Shown: positions 48,537 to 59,384 of the stretch, one piece after another
Layout of the letters: every line of letters begins with the position of its first letter
Numbering within the stretch: position 1 is the first letter of the stretch
NCBI GenBank assembly: GCA_031761405.1
Contig: JASEVX010000006.1
Coordinates: 27,919,533 to 27,983,532 of the forward strand
Origin: Serripes groenlandicus
Lineage: Eukaryota; Mollusca; Bivalvia; Cardiida; Cardiidae
Length of the DNA stretch: 64,000 bases
Direction of reading: 5' to 3'
The notes under the pieces: model-generated
Seen by the model: only the letters and a program-made list of their open reading frames with translations
Told to the model about the DNA's origin: nothing
Databases searched by the model: none
Program-made: the position numbers and the translations under genes

Positions 48537-49380
48537 ACCCAATTCGGCAAGAATAGGTTCGGATATTGATACGTGTCTGTAAAGAGCTGTCCGAGCATAA
48601 ACTTTCCGAAACTACAATCAAGTGGATTAATCAGTGACCTAAATAATTAAGTGGATTATTGTGATGCGGGATAATACGCTCACATATCAGGGTATGTTTA
48701 CGTACACACTTTCTTATATGTTGTAGATGCGCATTTTTCATAAGTAGCCATTTTGACGCATATCTGAATTAGGAATGGTTTAATTGAGATGCTGCGGTCA
48801 CACACTTATATAACAAAGACGTCGGGGTCAAACAATTTGGAAACGATGTTTATAAAAAGCACGTACAGGGAACAATTTCTCACCTGCGGACGACATTTGA
48901 AAACAGCGTGGCAAAAGGAATAAGCACATTAATCATTACATTTTTATTTATATAAATTGTGCAAACATACTCTGTGTGCGTTTTGCATAAGAAACCATCT
49001 AGAAGTCTATCTGAATTATGACTGGCTGAATTGAGATGCTGCGGTCACGCATTTTTATAACAACGACGTTGCACTTAAAGAATTCGACAAGTACGTTGTG
49101 TATAATTACATCTGTCGGCGCTAATGGCAATATTGAACATTGAATAGTTTACTTTCGGATGTTCGGCGAAATAGTTTATATGCATGCTACATGTACCGGG
49201 TACCTTTCCCGCCTGCAGAGGCCTGTTGTCGAATACACATCAGACGTCATTTGAAAACAACGTGGCAAATGGAAAAAATCCTCAATCAATGATAATACTT
49301 TTATTTTATCTCGATGATATTAAATTCGTTTTTGTTTGGAATGTTTTCATTGCAAGTTCTTTATGAACGACACGTCGATT
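48537..49380. repeat. Pre-gene block of unit C
   Basis: It aligns with 33265-34760 (without the repeat inserted there) and 19740-21620. Landmarks are 'GGGTATGTTTACGTACAC', 'GACTGGCTGAATTGAGATGC' and 'ATCTCGATGATATTAAATTC'. Non-coding. 49381-50015 is the remaining 3' flank of gene C, and its last 90 bp match the flanks of genes A and B. Confidence 0.7.
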
Positions 49381-50015
49381 AATTGTTTTACCCGTCATTC
49401 ATTATATCCAAAGTGTAAGATATGCTTAAATAGAGGATGATTTTAGTTTATTTGCATAGGACGCTATAACACTTAAATTACAGAAAAAAAAATATATCTA
49501 GTAGGTCATGCTCACCGGGATCACCATTTATATTTGTTTGTTTACCCGACATAGGTAGCAACTATGCACCTTTTAGATTATGAAGCGAACGAGGCGCATA
49601 CAACGGACTTGATAGTGGTCGAGCCGGGCATCGGATGATCGGAATCGTGAATATGAAGAAACACTCAGTTTAGCGTTAATTAGAGTTTATGATATCATCC
49701 TGCACGTAAATGAGCGAAACAGTTAGCACAAATATTTACACAAATTGTTCACAGTGAGAGCAATACCATTTCAGATCCATGATTCAATGTAATATAACTT
49801 CACAGGAATAATGGAACTTTATGTCTGAATGCAGTTACGAGAATGCTTGTTTGATTCAAGTGCATACATATTTACGTTCACTCTCACACACGTAGGGGTT
49901 GCTTGTCAGTACAAGAATTAGTTAGTGTCACCAAATGCCTAACATAACTCGTATTTCATTTCTTGTTCCTGTGTACAGTAACATTTCAGATACTTGGTCA
50001 CAAGTGTTGACTATG

Positions 50016-51088
50016 TTATCCTAGGAAATCAATGGAAACTTCGGTTGTAATCCCGGTTAGTTCTTCTGTGCACACTGCAGATATTTCTGACCCGCCAAAT
50101 ATGTACTTTATCGTAAACGCCCTATCGTCTAGTGGAACCGATGTATTTGTAATCGCAATGCTTATCTTGCCCAGAAACATACATCGATGATCATTAGAGT
50201 ACACCGGAAGTTCTTTGTCGTCATCGACAGCGTACATATTAAGAGATATGTTTGACTGGCCTTCCCTTGCAGGATATAAATTGTTCCCTGTAACCATCAG
50301 ATCTGAGGGTAATTCTTGTCCTGCTGTAACGATCGATTTAAAAATCATTACTCTTTCAATATCTGCGATAATCGATATCATGTTTTTGTCGTGAACCGTT
50401 GAATCAAAACGAACAGCTAATTCTATTCCATATGAGTATCTCGCGATTCTGGACTTCATGATTGAGTTATTATGACCAAAGATAACAGCTCCTTTAACCA
50501 CAGCCAGACCGGCTTCCTCAATGGTTATAACATGTGTGTCTGGTAATCCGTTGACCACAGCGTCACGAAGAACAGAAGACTCTGAAAACCCTCCCACCAA
50601 AATAACTGTTTTGGTTTTCTTTAGCTTTTTACTGGTGCATACGTCTGACAAGACGTTATAAAAACGTTTCAGAATATCATCGAACGTTTCTTTTCTGATA
50701 CAATTACCATTTATCTGTATTTTGTTTCCTTTTATAACCTTTATTTCATCCTTAAATCCTGCCTGGGAAATAGCTTTTTGCACGTCTTTTTTTGTTTCGG
50801 TAAAAAGTATGTTGACCAATTCGGCAGATAACGAAAGTGTCATCTGCTTACCGCCAGTTTGTTGTATGTCTCTCTTCTTGACCTCGAAACTTCTGAATAA
50901 CAATAGAACGTCTTCCCTGTTTTCTCTAGCAAATTTATCCCATACTTTACGTCCGAATATATTGATTAGAAAGCATTCAAACGCGTCATCAACATCTGTT
51001 CCACCGACAGCGGCACCACTGGCTCGATAGATTTCCTTCAGTGTTCTATCTTCTAATACTTCATGACAGCAGATGTCCGTCGTGCCAC
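50016..51088 (-). CDS. HSPA12-like: Gene C exon 4
   Basis: 1073 nt from the acceptor TATTTCAG to TAA. It carries 'GGTTDICCHEVLED', then 'VILVGGFSESSVLRDAV', and ends 'TTEVSIDFLG'. Confidence 0.9.
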
Positions 51089-53425
51089 CTGAAATAGTAA
51101 ATTTAAATGTTATTTTCATGTAAATTATTATTGACAACTTTATAGCTCAATTTATTCCGAGTCGCACTTATATACATATATTCTATTTGGCCAAGTCACA
51201 TGATTTAAGTCTTATTCGTTTGTGTAAGAACTATCCATAACTTTTTAATTCTTTAATAAGAGATTCTTAGGTAACCCTAAACTAAATTAGCAATAAGGAC
51301 ATTGATTGGCCAACAATAATTGCCGCCAAAAAGTATAATGTATATTGAAAATTGTGAAAGCGACTTCATTGAAAGTACCGGCTCTATATCTAAAAATAAA
51401 TCACAATAATGATCCTTAGGTGAATATCCTCAAAATAAAGTGAAAACGGATTTGATAACCAGAAAGACATTGCCACCAGGACCTGTGAAAGTCCTTCTTT
51501 ATATAAATAATGAACACCTTTGAATCATTTCTCCTCTGAATATAGTTGCTGATTTTGTAACGTTTCAACCTAATAGACAGTCATATGACCTTAAATAATG
51601 TATCAATGCAAGAGCTGGATTGAACAAAACAGAGGCTTTGGCAGTCCAACTCTTTATAATAATAAATACAGTCTATACAGTTTATAAAAAATACCTCGCA
51701 TGTATAAGAAAGCAGCACAAATGTTCATTTGATGATCTTCAGTGGATGTCACTTAAGGCAAGTTAAAACTAACAAACATTGGCGTCAGTGTTTTATATCT
51801 AATAAAGTATGTGAGCAAGACAGAACCATCATGACCTAGTTATAATTAGTCTAATACTTTAAATCAAACAATAATTGAACAACCACCACAGACTTACCCC
51901 CACAGTCAATGAGTATATACGTTGACCCAGGTTTCAAAGAATCTAAGCTACCACTGTAAGATTTCTCTTTCAAAGAAGCTACGCTACGACCGTGACATTT
52001 CACTGCAGGTAAGTGTTTGCAAAACGCTGACGCCGCTTCGGGCTCCAAGACGATCGTTAGGTCGAAACTGTTTATTCCAGCCTGAAAAAGAATTCCTCAG
52101 AATGCCGAACTTCCATTTTATGAAATTGGATACAGGTGATAATTGAAAATATCTGTTTCAAACATGAATCTGAACTGCTCTTATTCCTAATAAAAAAGAC
52201 GCACCCTTCCCTTGAACATGTATGTCATACTTTTCAACCTTCATTCAGTATTGCTATTTATCTGTCAGAAATTATATCTCTGCACAAAAAAACAATCGAA
52301 ATATGTAAAGAAAAATGTTATCAGAATAAAACAATAATTTAAGAAGTACTTAAAAAGATACCTTAATAGCAGCTTCTCTCATAAACTTTTTCGCTTTCTC
52401 GTTCCAAATCGCTGGTACAGTTAGGCACCAATGAATGTCTGTCAAACACAAACCATCTTTAATCTTACTACTATACTCTCTTAACAGATCATCCTTAAGG
52501 TATTGGAGCGCTAATTGAAATACCAGGATGGCTGGAAGTGGTTTGCCGTTTTCTGCTTCTATTGTCATGTCTCTCGATATGGTCTGGGATAACGAAGGAA
52601 ATTAAAGGATTATTGTTCACGTAAATAGAAAATTAAAGACCTTATTCGTCCTAATACATATACATGTATACTCTTAACCCCATTAACTGACTCAAAATAA
52701 TGGGCCATAAGTTATTAGTCATAAGTTACAAGAGTTTAAGCCATAGCGGATTCCCGATCAATGCAGTCACTAAGATGTACGACGATACACTTCATAAAGA
52801 AGCCAGCCAACTCACCAAAGCCCTATACATAGCAAGTCTGTTGAAGTGGCATTTGTTTATATATCCTGATTCCCGTTTCAATTACCTCATAACTTGACCG
52901 TTGTTGTCGTGAACCGAACCAATTATACCGGATGTTTTGTCCGAATGTAAACAGCATAGGACTGTGTGTTACCAGCTCTTATATTTTCGCTGGTGGTTAA
53001 TATTACTTTTTCATTTTAATATATATATATATCCGCTTGGTTTATAAGCAATAATCAGTATGTAGTTATTAACGGAGAATAACAAAAATTGTAACTGAAC
53101 CATTGAACAATTACAAACTTACTTTCTGTTTGTAAAGCATCATCTTGAATCTTCGGAAATAGTAATAGTTGTGATGTTCCTCTTCTTCTGCCAAGGCAAT
53201 ATATTTGTCTTCAGCATCGTAACCAAAACCTTCAAGCGTTTTTCCATCGGGATTGATCAGCAAAACTGTTGGTGTTTTCAGCGAAATATTGTCTCCGTTA
53301 TTCCAGTTCTTAGCATACACGTTCGCGGGATTCTGTTCATAATGGTGTCTAAAAGAAAATGCCCATCCCGAAAAGGTAGTTCCAAAATCTATGGCCGCGA
53401 CAGCCAAGTGAGTTCTGCTGGCCAT
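50016..53425 (-). CDS. HSPA12-like: Gene C: HSPA12-like HSP70-family protein, four exons, intact
   Basis: Predicted 593 residues. Exons on the minus strand: 53425-53123, 52583-52362, 52081-51898, 51088-50016 (303+222+184+1073 nt), all GT-AG, with phases 0, 0, 1 as in gene A. Phosphate-1 'AIDFGTTFSGW' lies near residue 11, phosphate-2 'DCGGGTTD' near 234, and the adenosine motif 'VILVGGFSES' near 398. Exon 3 is 33 nt longer than in gene A because of an in-frame duplication before phosphate-2. Intron 3 is only 809 bp, probably closest to the ancestral size. A 524 bp inverted-repeat element lies 30 bp upstream of the start codon. Cytosolic ATPase by family; client and role unknown. Confidence 0.9.
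51898..52081 (-). CDS. HSPA12-like: Gene C exon 3 (with internal duplication)
   Basis: 184 nt, phase-1 donor GTAAGT. A 36 nt direct duplication (51932-51967 and 51968-52003) gives two 'S-x-x-SLK' copies before 'PGSTYILIDCGG'. The frame is kept. Confidence 0.88.
52362..52583 (-). CDS. HSPA12-like: Gene C exon 2
   Basis: 222 nt, from ATCCCAG|ACC to AAG|GTATCT. It encodes 'TISRDMTIEAENG' through 'MREAAIK'. Confidence 0.88.
53123..53425 (-). CDS. HSPA12-like: Gene C exon 1 (phosphate-1 motif)
   Basis: 303 nt, ending in a consensus GTAAGT donor after 'MMLYKQK'. It starts 'MASRTHLAVAAIDFGTTFSG'. Confidence 0.9.
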
Positions 53426-53454
53426 TATTAGCCCTGAGTTCTGTTGGTTATAAT

Positions 53455-53978
53455 TACAGTTAAGAGCATCATGAAATTAACAATCTGAGCGGAACGTGAT
53501 TAGAACGAAGTTCGAACGCTTTAAGAGCGGAAAGAAATTTTGCGCACTGAACGAAACAATCGTAATGAATGAAAACCTCCAATCACATGAATGCTTCGCT
53601 CATTAAGCGGTTGCAACAATTTACTCTATAATAATTGTACAAGACTACTTTTGATCGAAAAAGAAAACCTTTCCCAATGAGCGTAACAACGCGATCAATT
53701 TGATTGGAACGAGAGAAAAAAGCAATAACAATGATATGAACGCCTGAACGCTTTCATAGAGGATTGGAACGTGAGCGGAGCGGAACTGAACATAACGATG
53801 CGGAGTGAGAACAGTCCCAGTGAGCGTAAAAAAAAAGCAATCAATCTGAGCAGAACGGAAAATTACAGAATGACTGAATGCTTTAAGAGCGGATTGGACT
53901 GTGAGCGTAATGAAACAGAACGGAACGGAGCGGAGCGTGAACGGTAAATGTGTCTACTTAATGATGTTCTTAACTGTA
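53455..53978. mobile_element. 524 bp inverted-repeat element (MITE-like) at the 5' end of gene C
   Basis: Ends are TACAGTTAAGAGCATCAT (53455-53472) and ATGATGTTCTTAACTGTA (53961-53978), 18 bp inverted with one mismatch. Inside are three loosely repeated blocks rich in GAGCGGAACG and 'CAATCTGAGC'. Genes A and B lack it and continue from the ATG directly into 'CTGAAATAAAGAACAC'-like sequence, which in gene C resumes only at about 53990. If TA is the target site, the ends resemble Tc1/mariner-type MITEs (TA-CAGT); this is inference. No ORF. Confidence 0.7.
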
Positions 53979-55050
53979 GCTGTGAGTTTCTGCAATAAAG
54001 AACAAAGTATTTTAATTTTATTTCTTTATAAAAAAGTGATGCAGAATGTGAACAAAAGTTACTTTCATCAAAGATGTTGAGTTAACACTCAACAAAGGAA
54101 ATCTCAGATTCAATGCAATAACGAAAAGTAAAATAGTAGAGTTGTATCAAAATGAGCTTTTATCATAAAAGAATATGAAAGTAGTGGGTAAAGGGTAATA
54201 TAATGATAATGACAGTAAAATGAGGAATCATACTACAGATAAAATTAAACAACATCTTATTCATATTGAAGAAAAGGATATACGACATGATCAGAATGTA
54301 GTGCTAGCGTTCTCCTGCAACACCTGTCGTTTGTTGATCCCCAGATAATCGGCGTTCCAAAGAACTACTAATGTGTTGTTATTCATAAAAACAATTGCTC
54401 AAACAATTTAACCCTTTTGTATGTAAGGGCAACGTTCCATAATTTGTTAATTCGTAGTAAAATTAAAACCGCACAATGTATAACTTAATATTCACCTTCC
54501 TCATTTATTTATGACCCGAATTCATTGAGAACTTTTATTCGAATAGGTTTACATATCACTATGCAACACCATATGCATCTGTTAGCTATTGGTATTTGAT
54601 TGAAAAAAAAATAAAACTGGTATTTGTTAGTCTTTTCTGCGCTGTCAAAACTGACAAACGTCGAAACATGACAAAGGATCCATGTTTATTATTGTTTTAA
54701 GTATATTGGCTGCTATTACTAATAAATAGCAGATGTTATTTCGGAGAGATACCTATCGGCATTTACAGTGCTTTGATTTGAGAGTATTACGTACGTGTGT
54801 AAATAACGCATCACAAACGTTCTTTTCCGGTCAAATTCAACACAGAATGCTGCAAATATTTTCTTCCAATTCTATTAATTAACAAATTATTTCTTCCAAT
54901 TTTATTAACTAAAATACGATCGTGCCTGTTATTTATTTGGTTTCCCGAATAGAGCTGTAGTTGAGGTAGTATCTGATGTACATATTTTGGCCAAGGATGT
55001 GTACGGATGATGAAGATATCAATCTGTGTTGCATCGTATTCGGTAAAAAA
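53979..55050. other. Upstream flank of gene C, no gene
   Basis: It aligns with the gene A flank ('ATAAAGAACAAAGTATTTTAA' with 11104; 54541-54650 with 14281-14390). It is shared unit DNA, A+T-rich, without a supported gene. Confidence 0.5.
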
Positions 55051-55053
55051 GAT

Positions 55054-55066
55054 GGGGGGGGGGGGG
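55054..55066 (+). repeat. G13 homopolymer
   Basis: A run of 13 G immediately before the first copy of the 55067-55757 tandem duplication. Confidence 0.85.
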
Positions 55067-55321
55067 ACCTCGCAATTTCATTGTTTTTATATTTAATTGA
55101 ATTTATCGTTATTATTCCATATATTTTTAACGCACATTACGATACCGTTCATTTATGATTATTGAATTAGATTATTGTAGCGTAGCAGTAAATTTGAGTC
55201 TATTCGTTGGCTTGAAGAGGTTCGAGCTTGGGTGTTGCTTTCAGGTTGTTGTTATACCCCCTTCGAAGAAGAGGGAGTATTTAGGAGTCACTGTGTCGGG
55301 CAGTCTGTCTGTCTGTCAGTA

Positions 55322-55357
<36 letters not shown>

Positions 55358-55757
55358 GGTCGGAAGCCATATTTTGTCCAGCCTATTTCTTACAAACCAC
55401 TGGGTGGAATTCAATAACATTTTATTGGGGAACCTCGCAATTTCATTGTTTTGATATTTAATTGAATTTATCGTTATTATTCCATATATTTTTAACGCAC
55501 ATTACAATACCGTTCATTTATGATTATTGAATTAGATTATTGTAGCGTAGCAGTAAATTTGAGTCTATTCGTTAGCTTGAAGAGGTTCGAGCTTGGGTGT
55601 TGCTTTCAGGTTGTTGTTATACCCCCTTCGAAGAAGAGGGAGTATTTAGGAGTCACTGTGTCGGGCAGTCTGTCTGTCTGTCTGTCTGTCGGTCGGAAGC
55701 CATATTTTGTCCAGCCTATTTCTTACAAACCACTGAGTGGAATTCAATAACATTTTA
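55067..55757 (+). repeat. Tandem duplication (about 365 + 325 bp) with CTGT microsatellite
   Basis: Two adjacent copies start 'ACCTCGCAATTTCATTG' (55067 and 55432) and end 'GGAATTCAATAACATTTTA'. Each contains 'CCCCCTTCGAAGAAGAGGG', a palindrome-bearing bivalve repeat, and a (CTGT)n tract that is longer in the first copy (55302-55357). Outside the microsatellite the copies differ at only a few positions, so the duplication is recent. Reading frames across it are not taken as genes. Confidence 0.85.
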
Positions 55758-55944
55758 CATGAAGCTTCTATATCAAGAGGAGATGTGCATATCAATTGCA
55801 TGTTAAGCATTAAGTTATGGTGTAGGTCAAGGTGCTGTTTAGGGGGTATTTATCATCTTCATTGATAATAATAGTTATAATTTTAGTAGGAATGACGGTT
55901 TAAATCAAGTAATTAATATTTAATTAAATTTGTTATATGCTTGA

Positions 55945-56218
55945 TGATTGGTTCATTGTGGTTTAACGCCGTTTTTAACATTTTCTCAGTCATATCACGG
56001 CGACCAGTTCACCTACTTATATGCATATCACGGCGGTCAGGTCACCTACTTCCCATGCAACTGGCTGCTTTTCCAAATAGACTTAGCCCACTTGTGAAAG
56101 ACAAATGACGCATGTCACATTGACTTTTGTCAAACGTCGGAAAGAAAGTTGGCCGAGCCGGGATTCCTACTCACAAACCCTGGATTGACAGGCCGACTGA
56201 GCTACCGGGTCTCGGCTA
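55945..56218 (-). mobile_element. tRNA-derived SINE, minus strand
   Basis: It begins with the tail complement 'GTGGTTTAACGCCGTTTTTA' and ends in a tRNA-like head: on the minus strand 'CCCGGTAGCTCAGTCGGCC' (A box TAGCTCAGTCGG) with an eroded B box. 'CACGGCGACCAGTTCACCTA' is internally duplicated. Confidence 0.65.
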
Positions 56219-56439
56219 TATACTTGATGGAGGAAGTATTAATGAATAGTCGCTGTATATAAATGCTTCACAATATTTCAGTTGTTCAATTTGTATATTA
56301 TGTATGTGAATATTTCTAGGTTGTCTTCACGGTAGAAGGCAAAGGTGGCAAGCACGGATGGCCCTAGGCCGAAGCGGTCCATGAGACCCGGCCCAGCAGC
56401 CGCATCTATTGTTGATGTTTCAATTGCGTGATGTTGTGT

Positions 56440-57190
56440 GCCAGCAGGATGCAGTTGGTCAACTTGGTGTGCAGCAGGCAGTCGGTGTGCAGTAGGACGC
56501 AGTTGAAGTGCAGGCTGCAGCCGTTGTGCAGGCGACAGCTGGTGTACAGGAGGCAGTTCGTGTAGCTGAAGCAAATGTGGCCTTGTCTGGTGGCCAAGGT
56601 AATAAGGTGTGTGGGGGGGGGGGGGGGGGGGGGGGATTTACTCCATTAGAAAGTGTCAATGCGGCGCTAGGGTTGAATGTTCAACAACACATTAAGTTTC
56701 AATGTAAAAAAAAAAAAAAAAAATAGTCAGAATAAGCGTTTGATGATAACTCAAATGGGCGAAATACTTGCCCAGCCTAGAGCACCTGTCAATGTGGATA
56801 CTATTGAGCAATGGACATACCTGTTTGTTGTTTACAGTAGTATCGATCTTGCTGCTCAAGCTCTTCTTAAATACTTGAATATTGTCCGAACAGGGGAACA
56901 AAGGTATGGCGGGATAGGTTCTAGGGATCATGATGAGCAGTTCAGATTTAGGGTGGTTATGGAAGGTGAACTGTGAACATGCAACAGCCTTTAAAGCAGG
57001 ATATTTCTACAAATACTATTAATTATAAAGGCGATTGCCAGAAAAGGCCGTGTCTGTATTTACATAAATGCATGAAATGTTTCGGGGATCATCCCCAAAT
57101 TCTCTGTCCCAGGGTTAAGGATGCAGGGCAACCTGGCAGTAGTATTCGTGGCTCCAATTGGCAGTCTGCTGTGCCCCAGGGTGCCAATCT
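56440..57190 (+). pseudogene. Decayed gag-like ORF of a retroelement
   Basis: A Gln/Ala/Val-rich stretch is followed by 'ESVNAALGLNVQQHIK', then 'IEQWTYLFVVYSSID' and 'DHDEQFRFR'. A zinc-knuckle-like 'HKCMKCFGDHPQILC' follows (about 57062-57110). This order is one I know from gag-like proteins of mollusc and cnidarian tyrosine-recombinase (DIRS/Ngaro-like) elements. A G23 run (56613-56635) and an A18 run (56706-56723) break the frame, and stops follow. The assignment is from pattern memory. Confidence 0.5.
56613..56635 (+). repeat. G23 homopolymer inside the gag-like region
   Basis: 23 consecutive G. It could form G-quadruplex structures and could also be an assembly-length artefact. Confidence 0.85.
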
Positions 57191-57224
57191 AAACTAGCTG
57201 TCAGATAATAGCATTTGACGACAT

Positions 57225-57865
57225 TACAATGCAAACCCTCATGCACATCAACGGTCAGCAACCGAAGTACATTATTATCCATTGCGGTGGGAACGATATT
57301 GGGCACACTTAAGTCCACAAAATAAGGCATTATGTGGTGGACGTATTTCAATTTATCAAAAGGAATCCGCCGTGGTCGAGTGGTTAGCATCGGTGATTTG
57401 AAACCGGTTCGATCCCCAGTCGCGGCACGACGGTCATGGTGGAGTGCTCTTAGGCAAGGCACATTTTCTAGCCTAGTACTGGTTTGTTTACCCAGGGGTC
57501 AAGAATAAGTAAACTGTCGCCGTGATATAACTGAAATAATGTTGAAAACGGCGTAAAACCCCAATAAAACATAAAATCAATTTATCAATGATAAAATTCC
57601 TGGTGCCCAAATTATTTGGTCTCAAATTCTGCCAAGGAGTGTTTGTTCTAATAATGTTAAGGCTATGAACCGTATCCGTCACCGTATAAATAACTTTGTT
57701 ACTCACAAAGCTCAGTTAAGTGGTGGTTTTTATCTCAAGCATATTGATTTGCAGCGGGTTGAAAGTACATTATATTTAAGTGATTGGGTGCATCTTTCAC
57801 CAATTGGTAATGAGATTTTCTTGAACCAAATCGCTGCTGACTTGGGCAGGATTGTATCTGCATAG
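57225..57865 (+). pseudogene. SGNH/GDSL-hydrolase-like retroelement ORF, split by a SINE
   Basis: Before the SINE the frame reads 'PKYIIIHCGGNDIGHT', with the GGND block of SGNH hydrolases. After it come 'IIWSQILPR' and 'SDWVHLSPIGNEIF', the block that carries the catalytic Asp and His. In the copy at 62184 the same block is 'SDGVHLS'. Accessory SGNH domains are known in Ngaro-type and CR1 retroelements. A stop precedes the SINE as well, so this copy is dead. Confidence 0.6.
57360..57576 (+). mobile_element. tRNA-derived SINE with 12 bp target duplication
   Basis: The tRNA-like head includes 'GTGGTCGAGTGGTTAGCA' (A box) and 'GGTTCGATCCC' (B box), and the tail is 'ACGGCGTAAAACCCCAATAA'. It is flanked by TCAATTTATCAA at 57348-57359 and 57577-57588. 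It splits the SGNH-like frame. Confidence 0.88.
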
Positions 57866-58400
57866 GTTATAAGATTTGGCTGCGGTTTCGCTGAGGCCGG
57901 CTGTTGGCGGTGTACTCCCCGTCTTGGTCTTTGAACCATCCGGGTAGTCCATTTGGCATTCAGCGATAAATATGTGATGAGTCGTACTTCTGCTAACACA
58001 TGTGTACTGATTTCATAAAGCCTTTAACATTTTAAAAAGTTCTAGTGACTGTATAAATTTAAAATTTGTAACTGTGAAAGATTGGAATATTTGATTGAAC
58101 ATTGATATTTAAGCCAATATTGTGGGGTTTTTTAATTATTTGTACCTCAAATGGAGGTCTTGTGTTTTGTTTCACCTCAATTGTTGGAGGTTTTGTGGAC
58201 GGCTAAATGAAATTGAAAGGCGACCTATTATTAAATGTTTATTATTTAATAGAACTTTATTGTATAATGTAAATGTTAAATATAGGAAGCCGCAGCCAAA
58301 TATATTCCAATACCATAATTTAGTTGAAATAAATAACTTTATCTATATTAATTTTCGCAGACAGCGGTATATAAAATTTCATTGGTTTTCTACATGAAAA
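57866..58400 (+). other. 3' part of the gag/SGNH retroelement
   Basis: Non-coding sequence after the SGNH-like frame. It matches 62386-62785 closely (the 'GGTTTCGCTGAGGCCGGC' region and 'ACCTCAATTGTTGGAGG'), then diverges where the direct repeat starts in the other copy. Confidence 0.6.
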
Positions 58401-58504
58401 GCAAATGTAAGCTAATCAAAGAAAAAACTGATATGTGTAGAAATCAACGATTCTTAACGATTACAATAGGTAGATTTTGACATATGATCCATGATTTTTT
58501 TAAA

Positions 58505-59215
58505 AAAAATTTGTCATCACAATTATAACTTTGAATTTAAAAGGATTTACTCATTTTAATTAATTTAGAAATGTCACATTCTAGTTATATATCCATTATC
58601 AACTCGTTTGGGAAACTAGAAAATCCAATTGTTAAACCTAATTTGTAACGTATTGTTAATATCGAAAATGGTATTGCAATATCCAAGTGTTGGAAGGAAA
58701 GTAAAACAAAAATAAATTAAAAAACAAAATCGTACCATCTAATTAATAGAAAACGAAAAAGTACCTGCGTAAATTGGTCTATTCCGGGGGTATAGATTAC
58801 GATTTAAACAAATCTAGACTTTCATAGTTTACCTTGCGATAACAATCAGATAACCATAAGCCCCGTCTAGCAATGTGGGGTCTTAGTGCATCTGCGTACA
58901 TTGAATACTAAAACGAACCTGTTTAGTCGCTGAGTCTCACTTGAGAATGTCCGTCGACATGTAATTAAGTCCTAGATGAATCTTTAGACGCAATCTTGAA
59001 CTGAAACCCAAGTAGTTTAACGTCAATATAACGTGAACTGATGTCAAAACGGAATATTATTAAGACCAAAATCGCAAGACGCGGCTCATATATAAATGTG
59101 TATATATCAGAAAGTGAGACTCGTCAAAAGAAAACCGTTCATCGGGAATGTGCTATCTTTGACGATTCAGAATTGAATCTGTATACAGCGTATTAGTAAC
59201 GTTTTAAAATCTCTA
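58505..59215. repeat. Outer flank block of unit C
   Basis: It aligns with 14710-14870 plus 18690-19560 and with 44560-45260. 'AAAAGTACCTGCGTAAATTG' and 'GAAAACCGTTCATCGGGAAT' are landmarks. The 3.8 kb from 54700 to 58500 is insertion relative to unit A. Confidence 0.7.
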
Positions 59216-59384
59216 TTCAGTCGGGTGTGTGCCAGGGTACATACACACTCACACACCCAGTAACCGACTTCATGTAAGTTATTGGGTCAGTAGTAGAACG
59301 ACGTTCTTGTGATAATAAGATCCAGGGTCCAGTGTTTCTCATATTCACATTGATTTTCACCAGTTTGGTTCACCAGCTGTGTTT

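Noticed and set aside
48099..48598. Long frames rich in Leu/Phe/Ser, Arg/Lys or Glu on both strands
   Set aside because: They are translations of the CTT microsatellite; all frames are open only because the repeat lacks stop codons.
53505..53520. Heat-shock element near the start of gene C ('GAAGTTCGAAC')
   Set aside because: The GAA/TTC spacing does not fit nGAAnnTTCnnGAAn, and the words belong to the inserted element's internal repeats.
55155..55806. Cys/Leu/Ser-rich frames with 'VCLSVCLSVC' runs
   Set aside because: Translations of the CTGT microsatellite in a tandem duplication.
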